A DNA stretch of 8,322 bases from Chloroflexota bacterium (GTDB lineage: Bacteria > Chloroflexota > Anaerolineae > Anaerolineales > E44-bin32): NCBI GenBank assembly GCA_026390045.1, contig JAPLGR010000617.1:1-8322 (forward strand), written 5' to 3'. The notes below the pieces were generated by a model. It was not told the origin of the DNA. It saw only the letters and a list, made by a program, of their open reading frames with translations, and made no database searches. Both the position numbers and the translations under genes were made by a program. Shown in pieces: positions 1 through 5,919 of the stretch; the stretch's first letter is position 1, and the number at the start of each line of letters is the position of its first letter.

Positions 1-413
1 TTCATATCGGGGTCGCCACCGACACGCCAAACGGTCTGGTCGTCCCGGTGATCCGCGACGCTGACCGCCTCTCCCTCAACGACCTCGTCCGCCGGCGATC
101 CGAGTTGATCGAGCGAGCCCGCGCCGGCAAGTCGCTGCCTCAAGATTTCGACGGCGGAGTGTTCACCCTCAGCAACTTGGGCGCCCTGCGGGTCGACTCG
201 TTCGACGCCATTCTCAACCCACCCCAGGCCACCATCCTGGCCGTGGGGCACATTGCCGAACGAGCATTCCAGGAGAACGGCCAGCTGTCGCTGGTCCCCA
301 CCATGAAGCTCAGCTTGTCGGTCGATCACCGCGTCCTGGACGGCGCCGCCGGGGCGCGGTTCCTTGACGAGATCGTAGGACTTCTCGAGGCGCCAGCCCA
401 GGCGCTACCCTGA
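1..413 (+). CDS. 2-oxo-acid dehydrogenase E2 acyltransferase, C-terminal part (5' end outside window)
   Basis: This is the C-terminal part of the catalytic (acyltransferase) domain of a dihydrolipoamide acyltransferase. That enzyme is the core of pyruvate, 2-oxoglutarate or branched-chain 2-oxo-acid dehydrogenase complexes and moves the acyl group from lipoate to CoA in the cytoplasm. The reading frame is open from base 3. An apparent GTG start at 48 is internal, because family sequence (HIGVATDTPNGLVVPVIRDA) already lies upstream of it. Other hallmarks are GVFTLSNLGALRV, the NPPQATILAVG segment, and the active-site signature DHRVLDG at 324-344, whose His (327-329) and Asp are the catalytic pair. 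The lipoyl and peripheral-subunit-binding domains must lie upstream. Seen: motifs and frame. Known: family function. The substrate type cannot be told from this fragment. The racemase-like gene begins within about 15 bp of the stop, so the two are probably co-transcribed. Confidence 0.93.
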   Translation, partial: HIGVATDTPNGLVVPVIRDADRLSLNDLVRRRSELIERARAGKSLPQDFDGGVFTLSNLGALRVDSFDAILNPPQATILAVGHIAERAFQENGQLSLVPTMKLSLSVDHRVLDGAAGARFLDEIVGLLEAPAQALP

Positions 414-427
414 CCATGGGGGAACTC

Positions 428-1099
428 ATGCCGCGCAGACTCGTCTTCGTCCACACCGTTCCGCTGATGGATCTCTTCAATCCGCTGAGCCGTGAGTTGC
501 TGCCACCTGATACTGAGGTGTGGCATGTTGCCGACGAGATCCTGCTTCGGGTCGTCCTGGCCCAGGGAGGCCTTTCGCCCTTCATCCACGAGCGCGTGGT
601 TTCACACGCAGTTGCCGCAGAGCAGGCCGGCGCCACGGTCGTCCAACTCACATGCTCCTCAATCTCTCCCTGCGCCGATACCGCACGGTCGCGCGTTCGC
701 ATCCCTGTGCTCAAAGTCGATGAGCCGATGGTCGATCGCGCCTTGGAAATCGGGGCGCGCATCGGAGTCGCCGCGACGGCGCCGACAACGCTCCGCCCGA
801 CCAGCGATCTCATCCGGGCACGCGCCCGAGCCCTCGGAAAGGATGTCCAGGTCGAAGCCCAGTTGGCAGAGGGTGCCTACCAGGCGCTCTTCGGAGGTGA
901 CCCCCAGCGCCACGACGCCATCGTGCGTGAGACGCTGCAGGACCTGTCCCAGCGCAATGATGTGATCCTTCTGGCGCAGGCATCGATGGCACGGGTAGCC
1001 GATAGTCTGCAGAAGGGGGCACTGCCATGTCCGGTTCTCACCAGCCCGCGGCTGGCGGTCGAGCGAGCGGCGCGTGTGCTCGCTGAGGCCGGGGCTTGA
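428..1099 (+). CDS. Asp/Glu/hydantoin racemase-superfamily protein
   Basis: A 223-residue cytoplasmic protein of the aspartate/glutamate/hydantoin racemase superfamily. In the longer 227-residue numbering (ATG at 416), the visible hallmarks are FVHTVPL near the start, the first nucleophile motif QLTCSS with Cys80, IPVLKVDEPM (96-105), RIGVAATAPTTLRPT (115-129), a GGDPQRHD segment (160-167) and LAQASMAR (186-193). Classical two-base racemases carry a second catalytic Cys in the C-terminal half. Here the equivalent segment reads AQASM, so true racemization is doubtful; lyase, isomerase or decarboxylase-type chemistry as in other superfamily branches is possible. I prefer the ATG at 428 because GGGGGA lies just upstream (418-423); the in-frame ATG at 416 has no visible ribosome site. 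The gene follows the E2 stop by 2-14 bp, suggesting translational coupling. The substrate is unknown. Confidence 0.85.
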   Translation: MPRRLVFVHTVPLMDLFNPLSRELLPPDTEVWHVADEILLRVVLAQGGLSPFIHERVVSHAVAAEQAGATVVQLTCSSISPCADTARSRVRIPVLKVDEPMVDRALEIGARIGVAATAPTTLRPTSDLIRARARALGKDVQVEAQLAEGAYQALFGGDPQRHDAIVRETLQDLSQRNDVILLAQASMARVADSLQKGALPCPVLTSPRLAVERAARVLAEAGA

Positions 1100-1117
1100 A
1101 CGAACCCGGGCCCTTTC
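1087..1117 (+). terminator. weak terminator-like hairpin after the racemase-like gene
   Basis: GGCC(1087-1090)+GGG can pair with CCC+G-bulge+GGCC(1105-1112), and the hairpin is followed by CCTTTCT. The stem overlaps the stop codon. There is only a short T stretch, so this is a weak candidate for intrinsic termination of the E2-racemase transcript. Confidence 0.25.
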
Positions 1118-1644
1118 TCGACGCGCTTTCGCCTTTGTGGCCGGATGGTCAACTGCGCTGACATCCGCGACCCCCAGGACGCCTCGGGTGCCTGTGCCAT
1201 GCCACTGATTGACGACCCAACCGGCACACAGACGGTCTCGCACATACAGGTTCTGGCGGCCTCATCTGCAGGACTCATCAATGTGCTCCGCACCGCCAGC
1301 CTCCGCACGACCCACTCCCGGCAAGGCATCACCAACGGGACCTGTTGGACGCTCCAGTTCCTGCCCCGGCTCCTCCTATCCAATCGTCAACGTATTGGTT
1401 CAAGCCAGACGCAACGATGTCAACGCTATCAGCCGGACTTCATTCGGCTTCATCTACCGCTGCCTTGGATCCAATCAGGGGGCCGTGCCGGCGGTGGCCC
1501 ATCCACTTCTGGCCCATTGCGGCGACTTCCCGATTCGGGTGATCTGCGATTATCGGAATCGATTCGCGCCGTCAATTGGGGCCCAGAGAGGGGCTAAGTG
1601 AGCTACCGTAGACCTCATGGCTATTAGCAGTTCGCTGTCGCGAT

Positions 1645-1660
1645 GGCTATCACGATAGCC
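1645..1660. repeat. perfect 6-bp hairpin next to the 12-mer repeat
   Basis: GGCTAT and ATAGCC are perfect inverted arms around a CACG tetraloop; a GT pair and an AT pair extend it to 8 bp (1643-1662). An upstream direct copy of ATGGCTAT lies at 1617-1624. It directly abuts the first strong ACCGTAAGGTCC copy at 1663. Its function is unknown. Confidence 0.4.
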
Positions 1661-1662
1661 GT

Positions 1663-1940
1663 ACCGTAAGGTCCGCAGTAGGGATTCCGACCGAGCCAGT
1701 TCACATCCGCAAGGTCGAGGGCCGTTCGCCCCGGCGGGCGCCGGCCCGAACGGGGTTCGAGCCCCCCCGCGCCCACCAGATCGACACCTCAGTCCTTTCA
1801 GTTCGCCTTTAGAGGGAACCGTAAGGACTTCGCTTTCTACGACGGTTCCACCCACACCAACCGCGGACCTTATGGTTGCAGGCCGTGAGGTCCATCTTCA
1901 GCTTTGATGCAGGCCCCGCGCGCACCCCAGACCCTACGGT
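1663..1940. repeat. cluster of ACCGTAAGGTCC-like 12-mers (possible integrase arm-type sites)
   Basis: Copies counted by eye against ACCGTAAGGTCC: 1663-1674 plus (reference, 12/12), 1818-1829 plus (10/12), 1865-1876 minus (11/12), 1882-1893 plus (10/12) and 1929-1940 minus (10/12). A weaker plus copy lies at 1706-1717 (9/12), and another weak one near 1610-1620 minus. The 1663-1676 and 1863-1876 copies form a 14-bp inverted repeat with one mismatch, exactly 200 bp apart. A hand estimate under random sequence gives well below one chance match of at least 10/12 in this span, whereas four are seen besides the reference. The copies sit on both sides of the tRNA-like 3' end at 1751-1778. Tyrosine recombinases of integrative elements bind arm-type repeats flanking a tRNA-derived core, and this layout matches that pattern. 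No integrase gene is in the window. The sites could instead be operators of an unknown regulator. Confidence 0.5.
1751..1778 (+). other. tRNA 3'-end-like fragment (T-arm, acceptor strand and CCA), no complete tRNA
   Basis: The sequence fits a tRNA 3' half. The T-stem 5' strand is CGGGG (1751-1755), the T-loop is TTCGAGC (1756-1762), the T-stem 3' strand is CCCCC (1763-1767, four of five pairs), the acceptor 3' strand is CGCGCCC (1768-1774), the discriminator is A, and CCA is encoded (1776-1778). The matching acceptor 5' strand GGGCGCG, D-arm and anticodon arm are absent at the expected distance, about 1700-1710. It is therefore a fragment, as expected where a mobile element carries a tRNA 3' end as its recombination core. 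I found no 5' end or tag reading frame that would make it a tmRNA. The CCA and T-loop are seen; the att-core interpretation is inference. Confidence 0.5.
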
Positions 1941-2010
1941 TCAATCGCCATGGTCAGGCTACTAGCCTACTAGGGAGCTTCCCTAGGCAGTGTCCTGTCC
2001 GCGCAAGCGA

Positions 2011-2068
2011 ATGCTGACCCGGCGTTCTGGGCCTTGATTGCGGCTTGCCCAACCCGCCGGGTCAGCAT
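2011..2068. repeat. perfect 14-bp inverted repeat forming a long hairpin
   Basis: ATGCTGACCCGGCG (2011-2024) is perfectly complementary to CGCCGGGTCAGCAT (2055-2068). After a symmetric 3x3 internal loop, TGGGC (2028-2032) pairs with GCCCA (2047-2051), leaving a 14-nt apical loop. No U-run follows on either side, so ordinary intrinsic termination is not clear. It lies downstream of the minus-strand AKR-DUF2255 pair and could stop that transcript, or could be the remnant of a mobile-element end. No transposase is visible. The structure is seen; the role is unknown. Confidence 0.65.
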
Positions 2069-2171
2069 CAGCGAGATGATAAGCGGCGGCGATCCGCGGT
2101 GAGCGGAGGGAAGCGAGAATGGCACGGTGCAACGGGCGACTTGAGTCCTGAGGCGCCAAGGAGTTGTTGAA

Positions 2172-2558
2172 CTAGGAGCTTGGTGAGTGCGGCACGAGTT
2201 TGATTGTCGCGGATCGTGCCTCAGGGCTCACGATGTGGCTGACGATGCTTGCGGCGTAGCGGCGGTACTTTGTGCGATACTCGGTGTCGATCTGGTCGTT
2301 GATGCCAGGGTCAGCGTCGACGAATGTAACGTCCTTCTCGATGCCGCCAGCCAGGATGTGGCCTTCGTGGCGCACCTGAGTGCCACGGAACCAAGCGCCG
2401 GCGCGCCCGTTGACGGATCGGACGAAGAGATTGTCGCCGAGGCGGACGACCCAAATGGTAACCGCCTTAGTTAGCGTACCATCGCTTCGGAGTGACACTA
2501 TCTCCAGCTCCTCTGCGGTTCCGATCTTGGTGAGCTCGTCGACTGTCCACGTTGTCAT
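2172..2558 (-). CDS. DUF2255-family-like protein
   Basis: A 128-residue soluble protein resembling the DUF2255 family, whose biochemical role is not established. Typical features visible are W4 and the WTVDELTKIGTAEEL opening, LRSDGTLTKAVTIWVVRLGD, the VRSVNGRAGAWFRG segment, a beta-rich GHILAGGIEKDVTF, and an IDTEYRTKYRRYA helix followed by ATIKLVPH near the end. The ATG at 2558 is chosen because AAGGAGGA sits about 11 bp upstream on the minus strand. An in-frame ATG at 2627 would extend into the 3' end of the upstream gene and add non-conserved residues. It starts 65 bp after the aldo/keto reductase stop on the same strand, so the two are probably co-transcribed. Such small proteins often accompany oxidoreductases. 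The fold may be a flavin/F420-binding-like barrel, but that is speculation. Confidence 0.82.
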   Translation of the reverse strand: MTTWTVDELTKIGTAEELEIVSLRSDGTLTKAVTIWVVRLGDNLFVRSVNGRAGAWFRGTQVRHEGHILAGGIEKDVTFVDADPGINDQIDTEYRTKYRRYAASIVSHIVSPEARSATIKLVPHSPSS

Positions 2559-2623
2559 CGGCGCGTCTCCTCCTTGGATTGGTTGGTGTGGCCTACCACG
2601 AGTTGTGCCTGGGCCTATTTCGT

Positions 2624-3619
2624 TCAAAGACCGGTCATTTGCTCTAGGTTCTGGGGGTACCGCGCGCCTTGCACCGCAATCCGCGAGGAGGCCCTATCAA
2701 TCTCGAGGAGATCATCGGGCGTAAGATCGACCGTAGCTGCGCCAATATTCTCGTCCAGCCTGTGCAACTTCGTGGTACCCGGGATGGGCACGATCCACGG
2801 CTTCTGGGCAATGGGCCAAGCGAGAGCGATCTGAGCAGGTGTCGCGTTCTTCCGCTCCGCTATCGTGCGCAGCAGATCCACTAGAACCTGGTTTGCTTTC
2901 CGGGCCTCCGGTGTAAAGCGAGGGAGCGTGTTGCGGAAGTCGGAACCGTCGAACGTGGTGTTTTCATTGATCTCTCCCGTGAGAAAGCCCCTGCCCAACG
3001 GGCTATAGGCAACCAAGCCGATCCCGAGTTCCTCAAGGGTCGGTATCACTTCCTTCTCGGGGGTCCGCGTCCACAGCGAATACTCGTTCTGGAGGGCAGT
3101 GACCGGCTGAACCGCGTGTGCGCGCCGGATCGTTTGCACTCCGGCTTCGGAAAGACCGAAGTGCTTGACCTTGCCCTCCTGTATCAAGTCCTTCACCGCT
3201 CCCGCCACATCTTCGATGGGCACGTCCGGGTCAACACGGTGTTGATAGAACAGATCGATGGCGTCGACCTTGAGTCGCTTGAGCGAGCCTTCGGCAACTT
3301 CCTTGATGTGTTCTGGCCGGCTATCCAAACCCACCCAACGCGGCCCGCCATTGGGATCGAGTTTGAATCCGAACTTGGTGGCTATCACCACTTGCCCACG
3401 GTATGGAGCGAGAGCCTCGCCTACGAGTTCTTCGTTTGTGAACGGACCATATACCTCAGCCGTATCGAAGAAGGTAACCCCGCGCTCGAGGGCTGTGCGT
3501 ATTAATGAGATCATCTCCTGCCTGTCTGCGGGCGGACCGTAGGAGAAACTCATTCCCATACAGCCGAGCCCGATAGCCGAGACCTCCAAGTTGCTATGTC
3601 CGAGTTTGCGCTTCTGCAT
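2624..3619 (-). CDS. aldo/keto reductase, NADP(H)-dependent type
   Basis: A 331-residue cytosolic aldo/keto reductase with a (beta/alpha)8 barrel, which reduces aldehydes or ketones with NADPH. Numbered from the ATG at 3619, the catalytic tetrad is complete: Asp52 and Tyr57 in FFDTAEVYGP, Lys82 in VIATKFGF, and His127 in LFYQHRVDPDVP. GLGCMGMS (17-24) near the N-terminus is typical of the AKR subgroup that includes AKR13-like and plant auxin-responsive-type homologues. The C-terminal cofactor loop is PIPGTTKLHRLDEN. The length is normal for the family. The start at 3619 is preceded by GGGAG at 8-bp spacing; the ATG at 3664 adds 15 residues with no family resemblance. The gene is first in a minus-strand pair with the DUF2255-like gene. 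The substrate cannot be assigned from sequence. Confidence 0.95.
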   Translation of the reverse strand: MQKRKLGHSNLEVSAIGLGCMGMSFSYGPPADRQEMISLIRTALERGVTFFDTAEVYGPFTNEELVGEALAPYRGQVVIATKFGFKLDPNGGPRWVGLDSRPEHIKEVAEGSLKRLKVDAIDLFYQHRVDPDVPIEDVAGAVKDLIQEGKVKHFGLSEAGVQTIRRAHAVQPVTALQNEYSLWTRTPEKEVIPTLEELGIGLVAYSPLGRGFLTGEINENTTFDGSDFRNTLPRFTPEARKANQVLVDLLRTIAERKNATPAQIALAWPIAQKPWIVPIPGTTKLHRLDENIGAATVDLTPDDLLEIDRASSRIAVQGARYPQNLEQMTGL

Positions 3620-3670
3620 TCCTTGAACTCCCGTCTTTGAATTAGGGGTCCGAGCCGCGTCCATGCCCGA

Positions 3671-3683
3671 ATCCCCTGGGGAT
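3671..3683. promoter_or_regulatory. palindrome upstream of the aldo/keto reductase
   Basis: ATCCCC-T-GGGGAT is a 13-bp odd-length palindrome about 52 bp upstream of the AKR start, in the 120-bp gap between the AKR and the UroD-family gene. It is placed like an operator for the AKR-DUF2255 transcript. No convincing -35/-10 pair was identified, so this is tentative. Confidence 0.3.
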
Positions 3684-3739
3684 AGTCCCCCCTGTGGTCG
3701 GATACCCGCCTCACGGGGCCTCTGGAGCCGGCCGTCGGC

Positions 3740-4774
3740 TCACGCAGGTAAGGGGGTCGGATACATGCCGTAGGCTCGCCACGTCTCGAGCATGGCCTCG
3801 TAGTTGGCGGGCTTGACGCAGGCCATCACGCTGTTCGATGTTGACAGGATGTAGGCGCCGCCGGGCATGCCCGCTTTCAGGCAAGCCAGTGTTTCTGCGC
3901 GAACATCCTCGGGCGTCCCAAGTGACAGAGCGCCGCCGATGTTCACGTTTCCCTTCAGGCAGATCCGCTGTCCCACCCGGGCCTTCGTCTCCAACAGATC
4001 CATGCCTCCCAGAGGATCGAGTGGATCCAGGCAGTCGATGCCCGCCGCGATCAGATCGTCCAAGATCGGGCGGACATTGCCGTCGGTGTGCTTGATGAAG
4101 GGCACCCCGGCCGCGTGCACGGCAGATACGACACGCTTTAGCCCCGGGAATAGGAATTCGTGGAAGTGCTTAGGGGACATCATCGGCCCCCGATTGTCGC
4201 AGTAGTCATCGGAGGTGAAGATCGCGTCGGCGCCGATGTCTACGGCCTTCTTGGCTAGCGCAGAGTTGTAGTCGACCGCAATCTCGACCATGTCCCGAAC
4301 GAGGTCGGGGTTGAGGATGAAGTCCGTCAGCATCGCCTCAGCGCCGCGCAGGTAACGCGGGATCGAGAAGGAATCCTGCGTTCGGAAGACGATAGCACGT
4401 TTCCCGCCGAACCGATCCACTGCTTTCGCCAGGGTCTCAAAGTGCCAGTCGGCGCAAGGATCAGGAATCTTCAGGGAACGAAGGGCGCCGGGGTCCTTGA
4501 GCGGCGCATCTATCGGCACAGGGTAGTACTCTTCTGTCTTCGTCTTGGTGACGCCCCATTCGTCCACGTAGACGCGATCGCTCAGGCGCCGCTTGTGTTC
4601 GTCGGCGAAGATGGCGACTCCATCGAGGTCAGCCCAGTCCACGAAGTCGAACAGGTCACCTCCAGGTGTCAAGGTGGCCAGCGCGACGTCGTCAACTTCC
4701 CATTCGAAGCTGGGGACGTGGTCAGGCACTCCATGTCGGAGCACGGTCAGAACCCGTTCCAGCGATGTCAACAT
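3740..4774 (-). CDS. uroporphyrinogen decarboxylase (UroD/MtaA) family protein, HTDGN type
   Basis: A 344-residue TIM-barrel protein of the UroD superfamily. The superfamily contains haem-pathway UroD and the corrinoid-linked methyltransferases MtaA, MtbA and CmuA. Seen: the N-terminal TSLERVLTVLRHGVPDHVP signature, IFTSDDYCDNRGPMMSP, the HTDGN motif at about 229-233, DPLDPLGGMDL, RICLKGNVNIGGALSLGTPE and GGAYILSTSNSV. MtaA-type enzymes bind zinc through His-x-Cys plus a later Cys. Here the first site is His-Thr-Asp, so the metal ligands differ and this is neither classical MtaA nor housekeeping HemE. The ATG at 4774 has GAGG at 6-bp spacing; a TTG at 4795 would add seven residues. The gene overlaps the end of the upstream DeoR-dehydrogenase fusion by 53 bp. 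It is probably a methyl-transfer or demethylation enzyme of the adjacent C1 locus, but the substrate is unknown. Confidence 0.9.
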   Translation of the reverse strand: MLTSLERVLTVLRHGVPDHVPSFEWEVDDVALATLTPGGDLFDFVDWADLDGVAIFADEHKRRLSDRVYVDEWGVTKTKTEEYYPVPIDAPLKDPGALRSLKIPDPCADWHFETLAKAVDRFGGKRAIVFRTQDSFSIPRYLRGAEAMLTDFILNPDLVRDMVEIAVDYNSALAKKAVDIGADAIFTSDDYCDNRGPMMSPKHFHEFLFPGLKRVVSAVHAAGVPFIKHTDGNVRPILDDLIAAGIDCLDPLDPLGGMDLLETKARVGQRICLKGNVNIGGALSLGTPEDVRAETLACLKAGMPGGAYILSTSNSVMACVKPANYEAMLETWRAYGMYPTPLPA

Positions 4775-5381
4775 AAGGACCTCGTCGTCCCCCAAGGTGA
4801 GCCGATTCGACGTTCGGTGGACCTCGCGATTCGATCATGGTCTTGGCCGCCTCGGAGCTGCGCGCCGCCCGGAAGGCCCGAGGGGTATCCTTGAGCGGGA
4901 ACGTCTCGGTGATCAGTCGCCCCACATGCAGCCGGGGCAGGATCCCCACCGCGTTCTGGAAGTCCCGGATGTTGCCGTCGATGCGGCCGCGGATGTGTTC
5001 CTCGGCATAGCGCAACCGATAGGCACCGAGGCTCATCTTTGGGCCAAATGGGTAGCCGCTGAAGAGTAACAGAGAGCCGCCCGGCTGCACTAGCTCCAAC
5101 GCCAACTCCGAGGCCAGCAGGACGGGAGCGGCGATGATGGCTAGGTCGGGCTTGAAGCCTTTGTCGCGCGCCAACTGCTGGAGGTCATGCTTGCCTACAT
5201 CGAGCGGGATGGAGGCTCCCAGCTCCTTGGGCAGATCCCGGCGGATCGACGTGTCCGTCACACCGAGGGGCGTCACCAGCTCGGCTACTCGGACACGCCC
5301 GTGCTTATTCAACAACTCCTGAATGCGCGTTCGCCGCCCGGAGGGAGTTGGGTCTTCTGATTCGCCCATTGCAGTCATCAT
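4722..5381 (-). CDS. fusion ORF: DeoR-type HTH joined to the C-terminal part of a medium-chain dehydrogenase
   Basis: A 219-residue intact frame made of two unrelated parts. Residues about 16-50 form a DeoR-family helix-turn-helix (RIQELLNKHGRVRVAEL, then VTDTSIRRDL). From about residue 51 (base ~5231) it becomes the C-terminal part of a zinc-type medium-chain alcohol/polyol dehydrogenase: KELGASIPLDV, DLAIIAAPVLLASELALELV, QPGGSLLLFSGYPFG, GNIRDFQNAVGIL, LITETFPLKDTPRAFRAAR, then KTMIE. The DeoR effector domain is missing, as are the dehydrogenase's GroES-like catalytic domain and most of the first half of its Rossmann fold. The last ~32 residues have no family match and run 53 bp into the UroD-family gene, suggesting the native stop was lost. 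The simplest reading is an in-frame deletion between neighbouring deoR and dehydrogenase genes, i.e. a probable pseudogene. A truncated DNA-binding product cannot be excluded. The start is uncertain (5381 or 5369). Confidence 0.75.
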   Translation of the reverse strand: MMTAMGESEDPTPSGRRTRIQELLNKHGRVRVAELVTPLGVTDTSIRRDLPKELGASIPLDVGKHDLQQLARDKGFKPDLAIIAAPVLLASELALELVQPGGSLLLFSGYPFGPKMSLGAYRLRYAEEHIRGRIDGNIRDFQNAVGILPRLHVGRLITETFPLKDTPRAFRAARSSEAAKTMIESRGPPNVESAHLGGRRGPYVDIAGTGSDRAPTWSA

Positions 5382-5426
5382 ATGTCAGAACAAGCCGGGC
5401 GCCCATCGAAAGACAACCGAGATCCA

Positions 5427-5439
5427 ATACGACGCGTAT
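5427..5439. promoter_or_regulatory. operator-like inverted repeat upstream of the -35 box
   Basis: ATACG (5427-5431) and CGTAT (5435-5439) are perfect arms with a 3-bp spacer, ending 3 bp before the TTGACA box. The position between divergent genes, one of them with a DeoR-type DNA-binding domain, would suit an operator for a local regulator. Confidence 0.35.
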
Positions 5440-5442
5440 CAG

Positions 5443-5471
5443 TTGACATCGTGTATTGCCTAACCTATGAT
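5443..5471 (+). promoter_or_regulatory. sigma-70 type promoter for the plus-strand UroD-family genes
   Basis: TTGACA at 5443-5448 matches the -35 consensus exactly. TATGAT at 5466-5471 matches the -10 box in five of six positions, and the spacer is the optimal 17 bp. Transcription would begin near 5478-5480 and read through the truncated UroD-family gene into the intact one. Such a close match stands out in this GC-rich sequence. Confidence 0.75.
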
Positions 5472-5546
5472 ATCGGTTGCAGGGCTACGTCCGCGAATGC
5501 ATCCTGGCCAATGGCCCTGAGCGGTCCATGCCTTCTGAAGCCCCCC

Positions 5547-5912
5547 ATGCCTGATTCGATGACCGGCTGTGAGAGGTTCTTTGCGTCGCTCGAACGGCAC
5601 AAACCCGACCGGGTGCCCATCTTCGAGTTGTTCATCGACCCACGGGTCATTGAAGCGTTGACACCCCGCCCGGTCCTGGCGCCTCAGATGCTCTTCCGCT
5701 ACCTCGGCGGCCCGATCACCGAGTTCTATGATGCCTGGCTCTATGCCGGCGCGCCCCACCACATGGCGCTTGCCTACGGTCACCTCGGGTCCACCATTGC
5801 CAGGCTCGGAAGCCTGGCCGGGATTGAAGTTGCATCGGTGTGAGATGAGGGCAGGGCCAACGCGACGGTGCTGAAGCGGGATCGGTCGCTGCCTATCTGG
5901 CCTGGGGGATGA
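5547..5912 (+). pseudogene. truncated UroD/MtaA-family gene (N-terminal relic)
   Basis: From the ATG at 5547 (or 5559), the product begins with a clear UroD-family N-terminus: CERFFASLERHKPDRVPIFE, then IDPRVIEALTP and MLFRYLGGPITEFYDAWLYA. It stops at a TGA (5841-5843) after about 98 residues, where intact relatives have roughly 340-370. The frame continues past that TGA with plausible sequence (DEGRANATVLKRDRSLPIW) to a second TGA at 5910-5912, just before the next gene. The rest of the barrel, including the metal-binding loop, is missing. It therefore looks like a gene with a nonsense codon plus a large deletion. The open frame extends upstream to 5382, but the promoter at 5443-5471 makes those residues unlikely to be translated. 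No strong ribosome site is visible. It is probably the remnant of a tandem duplicate of the downstream gene. Confidence 0.7.
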
Positions 5913-5919
5913 CCACACG

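Larger units (their letters stand above)
1100..2171. other. about 1.07 kb without a convincing gene; rich in inverted and direct repeats
   Basis: No reading frame here shows a recognisable protein family. The longest frames, for example plus-strand 1145-1597 and minus-strand 1550-1855, have low-complexity Ser/Arg/Pro-rich translations and no plausible domain. Structured elements seen: a hairpin GGCTAT-CACG-ATAGCC (1645-1660); a hairpin with arms 1722-1728/1747-1753 and inner arms 1731-1735/1740-1744; a tRNA-like 3' end (1751-1778); an 8-bp inverted repeat GGAACCGT/ACGGTTCC (1815-1822/1842-1849); a family of ACCGTAAGGTCC-like 12-mers (1663-1940); a hairpin CTAGGGA-GCT-TCCCTAG (1970-1986); and a long perfect inverted repeat (2011-2068). 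Nothing notable was seen in 1118-1600 or 2069-2171. The region separates the two flanking operons and looks like a junction or integration site rather than a promoter region alone. Confidence 0.6.

Noticed and set aside
877..1383. Minus-strand frame preceded by an AGGAGGAG-like sequence
   Set aside because: It starts with TTG too close to the purine run, has no recognisable domain, and lies largely antisense to the well-supported racemase-like gene.
1145..1601. Plus-strand open frames of 130-150 codons in the long gap
   Set aside because: Translations are Ser/Pro/Arg-rich with no family resemblance, and overlapping open frames of similar length occur in other phases, as expected for GC-rich non-coding DNA.
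1380..1778. Possible tmRNA ending at 1778
   Set aside because: No matching 5' end (GGGGG...TTCGAC-like) and no tag reading frame ending in Ala-Ala was found at the expected distance.
1550..1855. Minus-strand 101-codon frame with a GGRGGARTPFG-like segment
   Set aside because: That peptide is the reverse translation of the tRNA-like 3' end, a known source of false genes, so it is not called as a protein.
5382..5546. N-terminal extension of the truncated UroD-family gene back to ATG 5382
   Set aside because: The promoter at 5443-5471 lies inside it, and residues before 5547 do not resemble the family, so translation from 5382 is unlikely.
5841..5843. TGA as a possible recoded (selenocysteine) codon
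   Set aside because: Family members do not have a conserved Cys at this place as far as I can tell, and a second in-frame TGA follows at 5910 without the rest of the barrel. A relic is simpler.
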